Below, piece by piece: positions 45,813 to 54,920 of a stretch of DNA of 64,000 bases. The position numbers and the translations under genes are program-made. Below the pieces are notes generated by a model. That model saw only the letters and a program-made list of their open reading frames with translations, was not told the DNA's origin and did no database searches. The stretch's first letter is position 1. Each line of letters starts with the position of its first letter. Source of the DNA: Rhodococcoides kyotonense (GTDB lineage: Bacteria; Actinomycetota; Actinomycetes; Mycobacteriales; Mycobacteriaceae); NCBI RefSeq assembly GCF_900188125.1, contig NZ_FZOW01000012.1:1-64000 (forward strand), written 5' to 3'.

Positions 45813-46886
45813 CTAGGACAGCTCCTTACGGTGACGGACGAGCAGCCAGATGAGGTAGGGAGCGCCGATCACGATCGTGATGATGCCGACCGGCACCTCC
45901 CACGGGAACAGAGTCCGCGCGGCAGTGTCGGCGGCCAGCACCAACGCCGCTCCGACCAGGCCCGACAGCACGAGCGGCGGCCGAGAGGTCCCGGCCAGGC
46001 GCACCGCGATCTGCGGTACGACGAACGCGACGAATCCGACCGGCCCCGCAGCCGCGACCGCAGCCGCCGTCAGTGCGACGGCGAGCGCGATGACGACCAG
46101 GCGGTGCCATTGCAGACCGAGTCCGACGCCACGGGCGACGTCGTCACCCAGTTGCCCGACGGCCAGTGCCGCCGACGTCGCAAGAGCCAGCGGAACTGCG
46201 ATGACGACGACGGTCACCAGCGGTGTCACCGTCGACCACGACACACTGGACACGCTGCCGACGAGCCACTGCGACGCCGCGGCGGCCTGCGAGATCTGTG
46301 CGCGGACGAGCAGGTAACTCGTGACGGCGTCCAGAGTCGCGGCAACGCCGATGCCTACCAGGATGATTCGGTAGCTGGAGATCCCGCCGCGCCACCCGAG
46401 GCCGTAGACGACGGCAGCAGCAGCAACAGCACCGATGGCCGCGCACGACGGAAGGCCCAGGGTCAGAAGCCCGTTCCCGACGGCGTAACTGCCGCCGCCC
46501 AGGACGATGGCTGCGACCGCGCCGACGGACGCACCCGACGTCACGCCCAGAATGTCCGGCGTTGCCAACGGGTTTCGCGCGAAAGTCTGCGTCAGAGCTC
46601 CTGCGATTCCGAGCGCGAGTCCGACGACGGCGCCGACAAGTGTTCTGGGCAAACGCAATTCGACGACGACGAATCGCTCGGCGGAATCGCCGACACCGGC
46701 GAGAGCTCGTACGACGGCGGCAGGGTCGAGGCCACCCGCGCCGATGGTGATGCTGAAGACGAACAACGCGAGGACGACGACCAGTGCCACGACCGTCGCG
46801 ACGAGTGCGCGCGGCTTCCAGCCGACGCCGACCGGTCCGATGCGGACGCCGGCGGCCCACGGTTTCCTGGTGACTGCGGTGCTCAC
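45813..46886 (-). CDS. Iron-siderophore ABC permease (FecD/FepG type)
   Basis: 357 residues, about nine to ten helices: VVELRLPRTLVGAVVGLALGIAGALTQ, RNPLATPDILGVTSGASVGA and AAAGPVGFVAFVVPQIAVRLAG are FecCD signatures. ATG/GTG at 46884-46886 overlaps the stop of the upstream permease (GTGA). Forms a heterodimer with the 46883-47902 product. Confidence 0.9.
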   Translation of the reverse strand: MSTAVTRKPWAAGVRIGPVGVGWKPRALVATVVALVVVLALFVFSITIGAGGLDPAAVVRALAGVGDSAERFVVVELRLPRTLVGAVVGLALGIAGALTQTFARNPLATPDILGVTSGASVGAVAAIVLGGGSYAVGNGLLTLGLPSCAAIGAVAAAAVVYGLGWRGGISSYRIILVGIGVAATLDAVTSYLLVRAQISQAAAASQWLVGSVSSVSWSTVTPLVTVVVIAVPLALATSAALAVGQLGDDVARGVGLGLQWHRLVVIALAVALTAAAVAAAGPVGFVAFVVPQIAVRLAGTSRPPLVLSGLVGAALVLAADTAARTLFPWEVPVGIITIVIGAPYLIWLLVRHRKELS

Positions 46887-47902
46887 AGCGTGACCAACGA
46901 TCGACGTCGGGCGATCATGACGAACACCGGTCCACCGACCACGGCGAGGACGATGCCGACCTCGACCTCGGCGAACCCGCCGATCAGTCGGCCGATGACG
47001 TCTGCGATCAGGATCAGAGTGGCACCGATCAGGGCGGACGCCGGTAGAACAAGGCGGTGACCTGCGCCGACGAGCGCTCGTGCGACGTGGGGAACCGTCA
47101 GTCCGACGAACCCGATCGGGCCTGCGGCGGCGGTGGCGGCCGCGGTGAGCAGCGTGATCGCGCCCAGACCGACGACGCGGGACAGCACGATGTTCTCACC
47201 GAGTCCGCGGGCCATCTCGGCGCCGAGGGACAGGTTGTCGAGTGCGCGTACGTTCGCAGCGGCCAGTACGAAGCCGGCGATCGCGAACGGCAGTACGGCG
47301 TAGACGATGTCGAGCTGGCGGCCGGTGAGCGACCCGACGACCCATAGCCGGTACGCCTCGAGCGAACTGCGATCGGTCAGCACGATGAACGACGTGAACG
47401 CGACGAGCAGCGCCGAGACGGCCGAACCTGCGAGCGCGAGCGGAACCGGGCTGGCCGTGCCGCTGCCTGCGACGGTGATCGCGAAGACAGCCACCGTGGC
47501 CAGCAGTGCTCCGACGAGCGAGAACCAGACGTAGCTGTCGGGGCTGCTCAGCCCGAATGCCGAGACGCCGACGACCACGAGAAACCCTGCGCCCGCGGAG
47601 ACGCCGAACAGTCCCGGGTCGGCCAGGGGATTCCGTGTGTGGCCCTGCATCAGCGCGCCCGCGACACCGAGGCACGCGCCGACCAGAATTCCGACGACCG
47701 TGCGCGGCACCCGCGATCCCCAGACGACGACGCCCTGTGTCGTGTCTCCGCCGTGGATCAGTCCGTCGAACACCGCGTCGATGCTCAGCCGGTTGCTGCC
47801 GAGCAGGAGGCTTGCCAGGCATGCAGCCGCCAACACCAGCACCAGAACGAGCAGGACGCTCGACCGACGTGACGTCGGGCTAGGGCGAAGAGGCGGTGGC
47901 AC
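46883..47902 (-). CDS. Iron-siderophore ABC permease (FecC/FepD type)
   Basis: 339 residues with FecCD signatures GSRVPRTVVGILVGACLGVAGALMQ, RNPLADPGLFGVSAGAGFLV and AAAGPIGFVGLTVPHVARALVG. First gene of the operon; GTG start at 47900-47902, 11 bases downstream of an IdeR-like box. Confidence 0.9.
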   Translation of the reverse strand: MPPPLRPSPTSRRSSVLLVLVLVLAAACLASLLLGSNRLSIDAVFDGLIHGGDTTQGVVVWGSRVPRTVVGILVGACLGVAGALMQGHTRNPLADPGLFGVSAGAGFLVVVGVSAFGLSSPDSYVWFSLVGALLATVAVFAITVAGSGTASPVPLALAGSAVSALLVAFTSFIVLTDRSSLEAYRLWVVGSLTGRQLDIVYAVLPFAIAGFVLAAANVRALDNLSLGAEMARGLGENIVLSRVVGLGAITLLTAAATAAAGPIGFVGLTVPHVARALVGAGHRLVLPASALIGATLILIADVIGRLIGGFAEVEVGIVLAVVGGPVFVMIARRRSLVTL

Positions 47903-47912
47903 CCGCAGAACT

Positions 47913-47931
47913 ATAGGACACGCTTACCTAA
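47913..47931 (-). promoter_or_regulatory. IdeR/DtxR-type iron box
   Basis: On the minus strand TTAGGTAAGCGTGTCCTAT matches 14 of 19 positions of the DtxR/IdeR consensus TTAGGTTAGSCTAACCTAA (counted by eye). It lies directly in front of the four-gene siderophore uptake operon, so iron-loaded IdeR would repress it. Confidence 0.65.
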
Positions 47932-47960
47932 TACATTCAATCTTCAACGTCCAGTGTGAT

Positions 47961-48716
47961 TCAGTCCGCAGCCCGGGTTCCTGAAATGTCCGAAATGAAC
48001 TGCTCGATAACCATGTTCGCGAGTTCCGGACGCGTTTCGAGCACATCATGGCCTGCACCCGGAACGATGCACATCTGACCCCGAGGCAACGACGTAGCGA
48101 TCGTCCGAGTGTGGTCGGCGCGAATCACGTCACGATCACCGGCCATGATCAGCGCAGGAATCCGAACCTCCGCCAACCGTGCCGGGTCGATATCCGGTTC
48201 CGTGGTCCACAGGTGCTGCAGCTTGTCGAGCACCGTCTGCGCGCGATCGGGCCCGTCGGGGGACAGGCGTGCATGGTGTTCGCGATAGTGGTCAGCCGGA
48301 TCGGAGTTGTCCCCGGGCCAGTTGTCGCTGTTCTCTCCGACGAATCCCGACGGATGCAGGTTGACGCTGACCGCGACGAGCGACCGGATCCGGTCCGGAT
48401 GGTCGAGTGCCATCAGTAGCCCGATGATTGCGCCGTCGCTGAATCCGACGACATGGGCGTCGCGAAGGCCGACCTCGTCCATGTAGGCGAGAGTGTCAGC
48501 GACGTTCTTGGCGTAGCTCATCGGCCCTTCGGCGTCGGCGGTCCGGCCATGCCCCGGTCGCTCAGGAGCGTGGACACGGAACCTTCGAGACAGCGAATTC
48601 AGTTGTGGCCGCATCACTTCGAGCGAGCAGAAGCCGCCGTGGAGCAGGAGTACGGGTTCTCCGTCGCCGTGAATCTCGTGATAGGTCTCGGCGCCGTTCG
48701 CGTGGACTGTGGACAT
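47961..48716 (-). CDS. Alpha/beta-fold hydrolase
   Basis: 251 residues: VLLLHGGFCSLEVM (oxyanion loop), RPGHGRTADAEGP, nucleophile motif GFSDGA, DRD acid near residue 195 (LIMAGDRDVIRAD) and GAGHDVL histidine. Resembles haloperoxidase/esterase-type hydrolases. No signal peptide. Its end faces the iron operon promoter on the same strand. Substrate unknown. Confidence 0.83.
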   Translation of the reverse strand: MSTVHANGAETYHEIHGDGEPVLLLHGGFCSLEVMRPQLNSLSRRFRVHAPERPGHGRTADAEGPMSYAKNVADTLAYMDEVGLRDAHVVGFSDGAIIGLLMALDHPDRIRSLVAVSVNLHPSGFVGENSDNWPGDNSDPADHYREHHARLSPDGPDRAQTVLDKLQHLWTTEPDIDPARLAEVRIPALIMAGDRDVIRADHTRTIATSLPRGQMCIVPGAGHDVLETRPELANMVIEQFISDISGTRAAD

Positions 48717-48794
48717 GAGCGACGACAGTACTCACAGCCGAGCGCTTCCGGCTCTGGCCCTCACGTGCCGATACTCGACTGACCCGAACTTCTT

Positions 48795-48850
48795 GCTCCA
48801 TTATCTTGCGAAATTTCCCGAAAACGGTAAATCTCGCAAGATAATGGAGC
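48795..48850. terminator. Hairpin with 20-bp arms between hydrolase and VOC gene
   Basis: GCTCCATTATCTTGCGAAAT pairs with its partner at 48831-48850 (one mismatch) around TTCCCGAAAACGGTAA. It lies 10 bases past the stop of the VOC gene on the minus strand (48861). The loop shares the CGAAAA motif of the family B hairpins though the arms differ. Confidence 0.65.
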
Positions 48851-48860
48851 TTCAGTAACC

Positions 48861-49250
48861 CTATTCGCCGGTACTGACGATCTGGATCAGGTTGCCGCAG
48901 GTGTCGTCGAACGTCGCGAGGGTCATCTCACCCATTTCGGTGGGCTGCTGCGTGAACACGACGCCGAGCCCTGTGAGCCGCTGGTACTCGGTGTTCACGT
49001 CGTCGACCATGAACGACGTTGCCGGAATCCCGTCCTCCATCAGTGCGTCCTTGAACGGCTTGACGGCCGGATGGACGTCGGGTTCGAGGGAGACCTCTGG
49101 CCCGTCGGGGTTCTCGGCGCTGACGATGGTGAGCCACTTGTACTCACCGGCAGGGATCTCGTGCTTGACCACGAAACCCAGTGTGTTCGTGTAGAAGTCG
49201 AGTGCCTTGTCCTGATCGGGGACGAAGAGGGACGAGATGTAGATCTTCAC
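48861..49250 (-). CDS. VOC-family (glyoxalase/dioxygenase fold) protein
   Basis: 129 residues with the vicinal-oxygen-chelate pattern: VKIYISSLFVPDQDKALDFYTNTLGF, KWLTIVSAENPDGPEVSLEP and MTLATFDDTCGNLIQIVS. GTG at 49248-49250 overlaps the ArsR stop (GTGA). This ArsR-VOC pairing is common and suggests ArsR control. Substrate unknown. Confidence 0.85.
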   Translation of the reverse strand: MKIYISSLFVPDQDKALDFYTNTLGFVVKHEIPAGEYKWLTIVSAENPDGPEVSLEPDVHPAVKPFKDALMEDGIPATSFMVDDVNTEYQRLTGLGVVFTQQPTEMGEMTLATFDDTCGNLIQIVSTGE

Positions 49251-49534
49251 GAGGGCTCCTGGGTGATCGGCCAGCGCTGCTGGATCCGGGCGAGTGGGCG
49301 TGTATCGACGTAGAGGAACTTGTAGCGGCCCTGGCGTTCGGCGCGAACCAGCTGCGCTGCGGCCAGGACTTCGAGATGTTGCGAAATAGCTTGTCGCGAC
49401 GACGAATTGCCGTGATTCATGATCAATCTCGTGCACAGTTCGAACAACGTCTGACCGTCTCGCTGCACCAACTCGTCGAGGATCGTTCGACGAGTCGGAT
49501 CTGCGAGCGCCTTGAACAGCTCGGCGTCGGTCAC
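49247..49534 (-). CDS. ArsR-family winged-helix repressor
   Basis: A 95-residue ArsR-type regulator: LFKALADPTRRTILDELVQRDGQTLFELC, then SSSRQAISQHLEVLAAAQLVRAERQGR, and FLYVDTRPL. No metal-binding CxC motif in the recognition helix, so it is likely a non-metal sensor of the ArsR/SdpR branch. Coupled to the following VOC gene. Confidence 0.88.
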   Translation of the reverse strand: MTDAELFKALADPTRRTILDELVQRDGQTLFELCTRLIMNHGNSSSRQAISQHLEVLAAAQLVRAERQGRYKFLYVDTRPLARIQQRWPITQEPS

Positions 49535-49574
49535 CCGCTCACCATAGGCAAGTGCTCACTTGCCTGTCAACGCC

Positions 49575-49988
49575 TCAGAGCTGGTTGACGCGGATGAGAT
49601 TGCCTGCCGGATCACGGAATGCGCAGTCACGGACGCCGTAGTCCTGGTCGATCGGTTCCTGGATGACGTCGGCCCCGGCTGCCTGAAGTCGCTCGAACAA
49701 CCCGTCGAGGTCGTCGGTCGCCAGCGTGACGGCCGTGTACGCACCCTTCGCGATCAGATCGAGGATGGTGCGACGCTCGTCGTCGGTGATGCCCGGATCG
49801 ACGGCAGGCGGATGCAGCACGATCGACGTACCGGGTTGGCCGACAGGTCCGACGGTGATCCATCGCATGTCCTCGTACCCGACGTCCTTGCGGACCTCGA
49901 ATCCCAGAGTGTCGCGGTAGAAGCCAAGTGCCGCTTCGGCGTCGGTGTGCGGGAGGAAGGTGTAGTGAATGGTGATGTTCATGTCCAT
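49575..49988 (-). CDS. VOC-family protein (bleomycin-resistance/glyoxalase superfamily)
   Basis: About 137 residues: HYTFLPHTDAEAALGFYRDTLGFEVRKDVGYEDMRWI, then DDLDGLFERLQAAGADVIQEPIDQDYGVRDCAFRDPAGNLIRVNQL. This C-terminal DYGVRDCAFRDPAGN motif is typical of VOC proteins. ATG at 49988 or 49982. Downstream of an AraC-type regulator by 14 bases, so a second regulator/VOC pair. Confidence 0.85.
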   Translation of the reverse strand: MDMNITIHYTFLPHTDAEAALGFYRDTLGFEVRKDVGYEDMRWITVGPVGQPGTSIVLHPPAVDPGITDDERRTILDLIAKGAYTAVTLATDDLDGLFERLQAAGADVIQEPIDQDYGVRDCAFRDPAGNLIRVNQL

Positions 49989-50001
49989 CACGCTAAACAA
50001 C

Positions 50002-50445
50002 CTAGCCGGGGCGCGCTTCTCGATTCCTGATCGGTCTGGTGACTTGTTTGGCCAGGCATGGGGGAATTCCAGCGCCGGCCTGAGAATGGTCTCGGCGGTA
50101 GACGCTCGGCGGCACGCCGACCAACTCGGTGAACCTCGTGCTGAACGTTCCGAGCGACGACGAGCCGACGGCGAAGCAGACCTCGGTGACGCTGAGATCG
50201 CCGCGTCGGAGCAGTGTCATCGCGCGTTCGATGCGTCGTGTCATCAGGTACGAATACGGTGATTCGCCGTACACGCGGCGGAACTCGCGGCTCAGGTGCC
50301 CGACGGACATGTGGGCGCCGCGTGCAAGAGCTTCGACGTTCAGCGGTTGCGCGTACTCCCGGTCGATCCGATCGCGGACGCGTCGCATCGCCGTGATGTC
50401 GCGCAGGCGTTGCTCTTCCTCGCGTTCGAGTTTCACACTCCGCAT
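50002..50445 (-). CDS. Short AraC-family transcriptional regulator
   Basis: 147 residues consisting mostly of the double-HTH AraC DNA-binding domain: LNVEALARGAHMSVGHLSREFRRVYGESPYSYLMTRRIERAM, LLRRGDLSVTEVCFAVGSSSLGTFSTRFTELVGVPPS. No effector domain, as in SoxS-like or VOC-linked regulators. ATG at 50443-50445 is chosen since upstream sequence (open to 50895) is antisense to the repeat tail of the cutinase gene. Confidence 0.85.
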   Translation of the reverse strand: MRSVKLEREEEQRLRDITAMRRVRDRIDREYAQPLNVEALARGAHMSVGHLSREFRRVYGESPYSYLMTRRIERAMTLLRRGDLSVTEVCFAVGSSSLGTFSTRFTELVGVPPSVYRRDHSQAGAGIPPCLAKQVTRPIRNREARPG

Positions 50446-50513
50446 CGTTCCACGTCCGAGACGCACATCGGCCCCCACCCGACGAGCGGATGGGGGCCGA
50501 GAGGCAGTGAAGA

Positions 50514-52208
50514 TCAGCGAGTCGGTAGGACCGTCGTGGTCGGTGCGACTGCCGTCGTGGCCGGGGCAGCCGTCGTGGACGGAGCGACGGGAGTCTCGGT
50601 CGTGACGACCGGTGCGCCCTCGACAGGAACAGCGGCACCCTCGACCGGAACAGCGACACCGTCGACCGGGACAGCAGCGCCCTCGATCGGCGCGGGAACG
50701 ACCTCGACCGGTGCGGGCACCACGGCGGCCTGCGCCGGAGCCGGGGCGGCCGGAGAGACCGTCACGGCCGGGACCGACGTCGTGGTCGTCGGGGCTACTG
50801 TCTGCGTCTGAGCGACCAGAAGCGCCTTCTGCTGAACCTCCGCCGACTTTATCGGCTTTCCGGCTTCGGCATCCTTGGCCAACTGGGTGAGCCACGCCGC
50901 GGCGTACTGCGCCGACGTCAAAGGCTTGCCGTTCGATGCGTCCGAGTCACGCCAGTAGTCGAAGTGAGCTCCCGATCCCGGGCCGAGCGTCTGACCGTAC
51001 GGATCGTTCATGAGCACCGGGACGGTGTCGGTGTTCGAGCCGATCAGCCCGATGATCTCCTTGGCGATCTTGGACGGCAGGTAAGCCAGGTTGACCGCAC
51101 TCTCGGCGGGCAGGGGCTCGGTGTCCGTGCCTTCCTCGGTCTCGGTCTTCGCGGCTACCTTCGTCGTCGGGTCGGCCGGCGTGTATCCGGGCTCGGACAC
51201 CTTGATCAGTACCTGGAGGAACGTCTCGTCGCCGGCGAGCCAGTTGTCCTGAGACATGATGTCGTTGAACGCCAACCCGGCGATGCGTCCGAGAACCAGT
51301 GCCATGTCGGCGCCGGTGGCAGGGGTGAGCGTGTTGTCACGCTGGATTGCGTCGACGTCGAGCTGGCGTCCGACGTTCGCCGCGAGGTGCAGCAACGACG
51401 TGTTCTGCGGCATCGCGCAGGTCAGGTCCCTCTGGGAGCAGAAGGACGCAACCCTGCCGTCGAGTGCACCGAAGCTGCCCGACGTCGCAGGCAGTGCCCC
51501 CGCTCCGGACGGGCCGGTGGCGCTGTTCTGGTACTTCGTACCGAAGTTGTCCGGGTTGGTGCCGGATTCCGAACCGGGGAACGCGGATTCACCGTCGGTG
51601 CGGCCCGCGTCGGCGAGGATGACGACGCCGACGACCTGCGACGGGTCGACGATTCCGTACTTGCCGTTGTCGTCGGCCACCTGGTTGCCGATCTCCATCG
51701 CGGTGCGACGAGTGACGTCGGCGCCCTCGCTGTACCCGACGATGGCGAAACGCGTCTTGGGGCACGACGCGACGATGGCCTTCATGACGGTCTGCGCGTT
51801 GTTCACACCGGTGTCGACGGCTGTCTCGTACGTGGCGAGGTTGGCCGGGTAGTCGATGTAGACGGCAGCGTAGGAGCCCTGCTTCACGGCGCTGTTGGGA
51901 GCTCCGACCATCTGGTCGATCCAGTCGCTCTCGAAATCGCCCGCGAGTGCAGCGGGAAGAGGCTTCCCGTCGGGCGTCGTCAGCATCTTGGTCGCACTGT
52001 TGCTCGGCGTGTCACCGCGTCCGCCGATGGCGATGCTGACCATGTCGTAGCAGGTCGCGGTCGATGCGAGCTCGACCTCGGCATCCGACGTCGACAGCTT
52101 GTCGGTCGTGAGAACCGCTGCACCGACGGCAAGGGCTCCCAGGGACACGAAGGCGACGGCGCTGGTGATCAGCCGACGGTTCTTGCGAGGCGATAGGCGT
52201 TTACCCAT
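50514..52208 (-). CDS. Large secreted cutinase-family protein with Pro/Val-rich C-terminal repeats
   Basis: 564 residues. A single N-terminal membrane/signal segment (LITSAVAFVSLGALAVGAAVL) precedes a cutinase/PE-PPE-type hydrolase domain with TCYDMVSIAIGGRG, nucleophile motif IVGYSEGAD and VVGVVILADAGRTDGE; Cys pairs FCSQRDLTC fit the fold. From about residue 470 the chain becomes low-complexity Pro/Ala/Val/Thr with repeats such as PVEGAAVPVEG, probably crossing the cell wall. ATG at 52208. The two-part layout suggests surface anchoring. Substrate unknown. Confidence 0.85.
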   Translation of the reverse strand: MGKRLSPRKNRRLITSAVAFVSLGALAVGAAVLTTDKLSTSDAEVELASTATCYDMVSIAIGGRGDTPSNSATKMLTTPDGKPLPAALAGDFESDWIDQMVGAPNSAVKQGSYAAVYIDYPANLATYETAVDTGVNNAQTVMKAIVASCPKTRFAIVGYSEGADVTRRTAMEIGNQVADDNGKYGIVDPSQVVGVVILADAGRTDGESAFPGSESGTNPDNFGTKYQNSATGPSGAGALPATSGSFGALDGRVASFCSQRDLTCAMPQNTSLLHLAANVGRQLDVDAIQRDNTLTPATGADMALVLGRIAGLAFNDIMSQDNWLAGDETFLQVLIKVSEPGYTPADPTTKVAAKTETEEGTDTEPLPAESAVNLAYLPSKIAKEIIGLIGSNTDTVPVLMNDPYGQTLGPGSGAHFDYWRDSDASNGKPLTSAQYAAAWLTQLAKDAEAGKPIKSAEVQQKALLVAQTQTVAPTTTTSVPAVTVSPAAPAPAQAAVVPAPVEVVPAPIEGAAVPVDGVAVPVEGAAVPVEGAPVVTTETPVAPSTTAAPATTAVAPTTTVLPTR

Positions 52209-52321
52209 GTTCCATCCCAATCAGTTCGCCGCGCTGCAAGGGGGCAATACGCGGGCGGGCTACACGACAATTCGTCCCACCAGACCCCCGCGTTACACCG
52301 CGGCGAAATTTTCGTACACCC

Positions 52322-52338
52322 ATACCCTAGGGGGGTAT
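52322..52338. promoter_or_regulatory. CsoR-type copper operator
   Basis: ATACCCTAGGGGGGTAT, a G/C-tract palindrome bounded by ATA/TAT as in CsoR operators. It lies 14 bases upstream of the 47-codon gene and 150 bases before copA. No csoR gene is in this neighbourhood. Confidence 0.7.
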
Positions 52339-52352
52339 GGTAGAACGGAGTG

Positions 52353-52496
52353 ATGAAAACGACGGTCAAGCTCGCGGGGTACGTAGTCGGAATTACATTG
52401 GTGTTCTTCGCTACTTACGCAATCGGGACCGCCGTCGGACCGATCGGTGACGCGCCGACCGGACACGAACATGCGCAGGTTATCGATGGCCACTGA
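52353..52496 (+). CDS. 47-residue His-tailed membrane peptide upstream of copA
   Basis: [20 protein letters not shown] begins a single helix (about residues 7-28), followed by [19 protein letters not shown], with four histidines at the C-terminal end. GGAG lies four to five bases before ATG 52353. The stop (52494-52496) overlaps the copA start by 11 nt. Related longer proteins of unknown function with a similar first helix precede copA in other actinomycetes; here the downstream domain is absent. It may hold or hand over copper outside the membrane (inference). Confidence 0.65.
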   Translation: MKTTVKLAGYVVGITLVFFATYAIGTAVGPIGDAPTGHEHAQVIDGH

Positions 52497-54672
52497 CACG
52501 GAACTGATCCTGGGAGGCATGACGTGTGCGTCGTGTGCCAACCGGATCGAACGCAAACTCAACAAGCTCGACGGCGTGACAGCGACGGTCAACTACGCGA
52601 CTGAAAAGGCGCACGTGACGAGTGACGGCGTCCCCACCGAGACTCTGATCAAGGCAGTCGAGGACGCGGGATATTCGGCGACGCTTCCGGCCGAGGAGCC
52701 TTCCGAGGTGCCCGAGACCGATCCGATGAAGCAGCGTCTACTGATCTCGGCGGTTCTGTCGGTCCCGGTCGTCGCGATGGCCATGGTTCCGGCGTTGCAG
52801 TTCACCAACTGGCAGTGGCTGTCCCTGACGCTGGCTGCTCCCGTCGTCGTGTGGGGTGCGTGGCCGTTCCACAAGGCGGCCTGGACAAATCTGCGTCACG
52901 GAACATCGACGATGGACACACTCGTCTCGATGGGCACCCTCGCGGCTCTAGGCTGGTCGCTGTACGCACTGTTCTTCGGCACCGCGGGCACACCGGGAAT
53001 GAAGCATCCGTTCGAGCTGACGATCGCGCGGATGGACGGGTCGTCGAACATCTATCTCGAGGCCGCGGCAGGCGTCACGACGTTCATCCTGGCCGGGCGC
53101 TACTTCGAGTCGCGATCCAAGCGTCGGGCAGGGGCGGCGCTGCGCGCGTTGCTCGATCTCGGTGCCAAAGACGTGACAGTGTTGCGCGATGGCGTCGAAA
53201 AACAGGTTCCCGTAGCCGATCTCGCGGTCGGTGACCTCTTTCTGGTGCGGCCGGGCGAGAAGATCGCGACGGATGGCGTCGTGCATTCGGGTGCGTCGGC
53301 CGTCGACGCGTCCATGCTGACCGGCGAGTCCGTACCCGTCGAGGTCTCGGCGGGTGACGCCGTGGTCGGTGCGACGGTCAACGTCGGCGGCAGGCTCGTC
53401 GTCGAGGCGACGCGCATCGGATCCGACACCCAGCTCGCGCAGATGGCCAAGCTCGTCGAGGATGCGCAGACCGGAAAAGCGCAGGCGCAGAAGCTCGCTG
53501 ATCGAATCTCCGGAGTCTTCGTTCCCATCGTCATCGCGATCGCCGTCGGTACGCTCGGATTCTGGCTCGGCACTGGAGGTTCCGTCGCGGCGGCGTTCAC
53601 TGCCGCAGTCGCTGTGCTCATCATCGCGTGCCCGTGTGCGCTCGGATTGGCAACGCCCACAGCGCTGATGGTCGGTACCGGTCGCGCAGCGCAGCTGGGG
53701 ATTCTGATCAAGGGTCCCGAGATTCTCGAGTCGACGCGTCGTATCGACACCGTCGTTCTCGACAAGACGGGCACCGTCACCACCGGTGTCATGACGCTGC
53801 TCGCAGTCCATCCCGCGCCGAGTGAGGACGCCGACGACGTTCTGCGCGTTGCCGGTTCGATCGAGGCAGGCTCCGAACACCCGATCGCCCGCGCAATCGC
53901 CGATGCGGCTCAGCGGACGTCGCCCGTGGACGAGTTCGCGAACGTGGCGGGATCGGGCGTCACCGGAGTCGTCGACGGCCGGGCCGTCGTGCTGGGTCGT
54001 GCGTCGTTGCTGGCCGATTGGTCGTCGCCGCTGCCGCCCGAGCTGCAGCAGGCCATGACCGATGCCGAGAACGACGGTCGCACCGCGGTCGCGATCGGAT
54101 GGGACGGACGGGCGCGCGGCGTCCTCGTCGTCGCCGATGCGATCAAGTCGACCTCCAAGCAAGCCGTCGCCGAATTGCGGGAGCTCGGTCTGACGCCCGT
54201 CATGCTGACCGGCGACAACGAGGCCGCGGCGAAGAAGATCGCCGCCGAGGTCGGAATCGACCACGTCATCGCAGGCGTCCTGCCGGAAGGAAAGGTCGAC
54301 GCGGTCACGCGGCTCCAGTCCGAGGGCAAGGTCGTCGCGATGGTGGGCGATGGCGTCAACGACGCGGCGGCGCTGGCCACGGCCGATCTCGGGCTGTCGA
54401 TGGGCACCGGCACCGACGTCGCGATCGAGGCCAGTGACCTGACGCTCGTGCGTGGGGATCTGCGGGCCGTCGGCGATGCTATTCGGTTGTCCCGGAGAAC
54501 TCTGACGACCATCAAGGGCAACCTGTTCTGGGCGTTCGCGTACAACGTGGCTGCGATTCCTCTTGCCGCAGCGGGCCTGCTGAACCCGATGTTGGCGGGC
54601 GCTGCGATGGCGTTCTCGTCGGTCTTCGTAGTCAGCAACAGTCTGCGTTTGCGGCGATTCAGGGCCTCTTAG
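52486..54672 (+). CDS. copA: Copper-exporting P1B-type ATPase
   Basis: 728 residues. One N-terminal HMA domain with [15 protein letters not shown]; eight helices; TGES actuator loop ([11 protein letters not shown]); metal-binding CPC in [17 protein letters not shown]; phosphorylation site [11 protein letters not shown] motif in [16 protein letters not shown]; and [10 protein letters not shown]. These specify Cu(I) export. ATG at 52486 is chosen because HMA homology starts there and it overlaps the preceding small gene; 52471 and 52447 are possible. Expected to be induced by copper via the CsoR-like operator. Confidence 0.94.
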   Translation: MATDTELILGGMTCASCANRIERKLNKLDGVTATVNYATEKAHVTSDGVPTETLIKAVEDAGYSATLPAEEPSEVPETDPMKQRLLISAVLSVPVVAMAMVPALQFTNWQWLSLTLAAPVVVWGAWPFHKAAWTNLRHGTSTMDTLVSMGTLAALGWSLYALFFGTAGTPGMKHPFELTIARMDGSSNIYLEAAAGVTTFILAGRYFESRSKRRAGAALRALLDLGAKDVTVLRDGVEKQVPVADLAVGDLFLVRPGEKIATDGVVHSGASAVDASMLTGESVPVEVSAGDAVVGATVNVGGRLVVEATRIGSDTQLAQMAKLVEDAQTGKAQAQKLADRISGVFVPIVIAIAVGTLGFWLGTGGSVAAAFTAAVAVLIIACPCALGLATPTALMVGTGRAAQLGILIKGPEILESTRRIDTVVLDKTGTVTTGVMTLLAVHPAPSEDADDVLRVAGSIEAGSEHPIARAIADAAQRTSPVDEFANVAGSGVTGVVDGRAVVLGRASLLADWSSPLPPELQQAMTDAENDGRTAVAIGWDGRARGVLVVADAIKSTSKQAVAELRELGLTPVMLTGDNEAAAKKIAAEVGIDHVIAGVLPEGKVDAVTRLQSEGKVVAMVGDGVNDAAALATADLGLSMGTGTDVAIEASDLTLVRGDLRAVGDAIRLSRRTLTTIKGNLFWAFAYNVAAIPLAAAGLLNPMLAGAAMAFSSVFVVSNSLRLRRFRAS

Positions 54673-54686
54673 TACAAGATGGAGGA

Positions 54687-54920
54687 ATGGCCGACGCAGT
54701 AGATGTCCCTATCCGTGACGAGTCGATCCGGCTCGGGCAGTTCCTGAAACTCGCGAATCTGATCGAATCCGGCGCGGAGGCGAAGGAAATAATCGCCGAC
54801 GGCCTGGTCAGCGTCAACGGGGAAGTCGATGTGCGACGCGGCAGGCAGCTGCATCAAGGAGACATCGTCTCGATCGACGGCGGGCCGTCCGCTCGCGTCG
54901 TGAACGGTGGCGGCTGGTGA
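54687..54920 (+). CDS. S4-domain RNA-binding protein (YbcJ-like)
   Basis: A 77-residue stand-alone S4 fold: IRLGQFLKLANLIESGAEAKEIIADGLVSVNGEVDVRRGRQLHQGDIVSI. Such proteins bind structured RNA, possibly ribosomal. GGAGGA abuts the ATG. Its end overlaps the next gene by GTGA. Confidence 0.85.
   Translation: MADAVDVPIRDESIRLGQFLKLANLIESGAEAKEIIADGLVSVNGEVDVRRGRQLHQGDIVSIDGGPSARVVNGGGW

Noticed and set aside
44826..47060. 744-residue plus-strand frame across the iron operon
   Set aside because: Shadow of the ABC ATPase and permease genes; Arg/Asp/Gly-rich and without domains.
52447..52485. Upstream extension of copA (start at 52447)
   Set aside because: The extra residues precede the HMA domain without homology and overlap the 47-codon gene.
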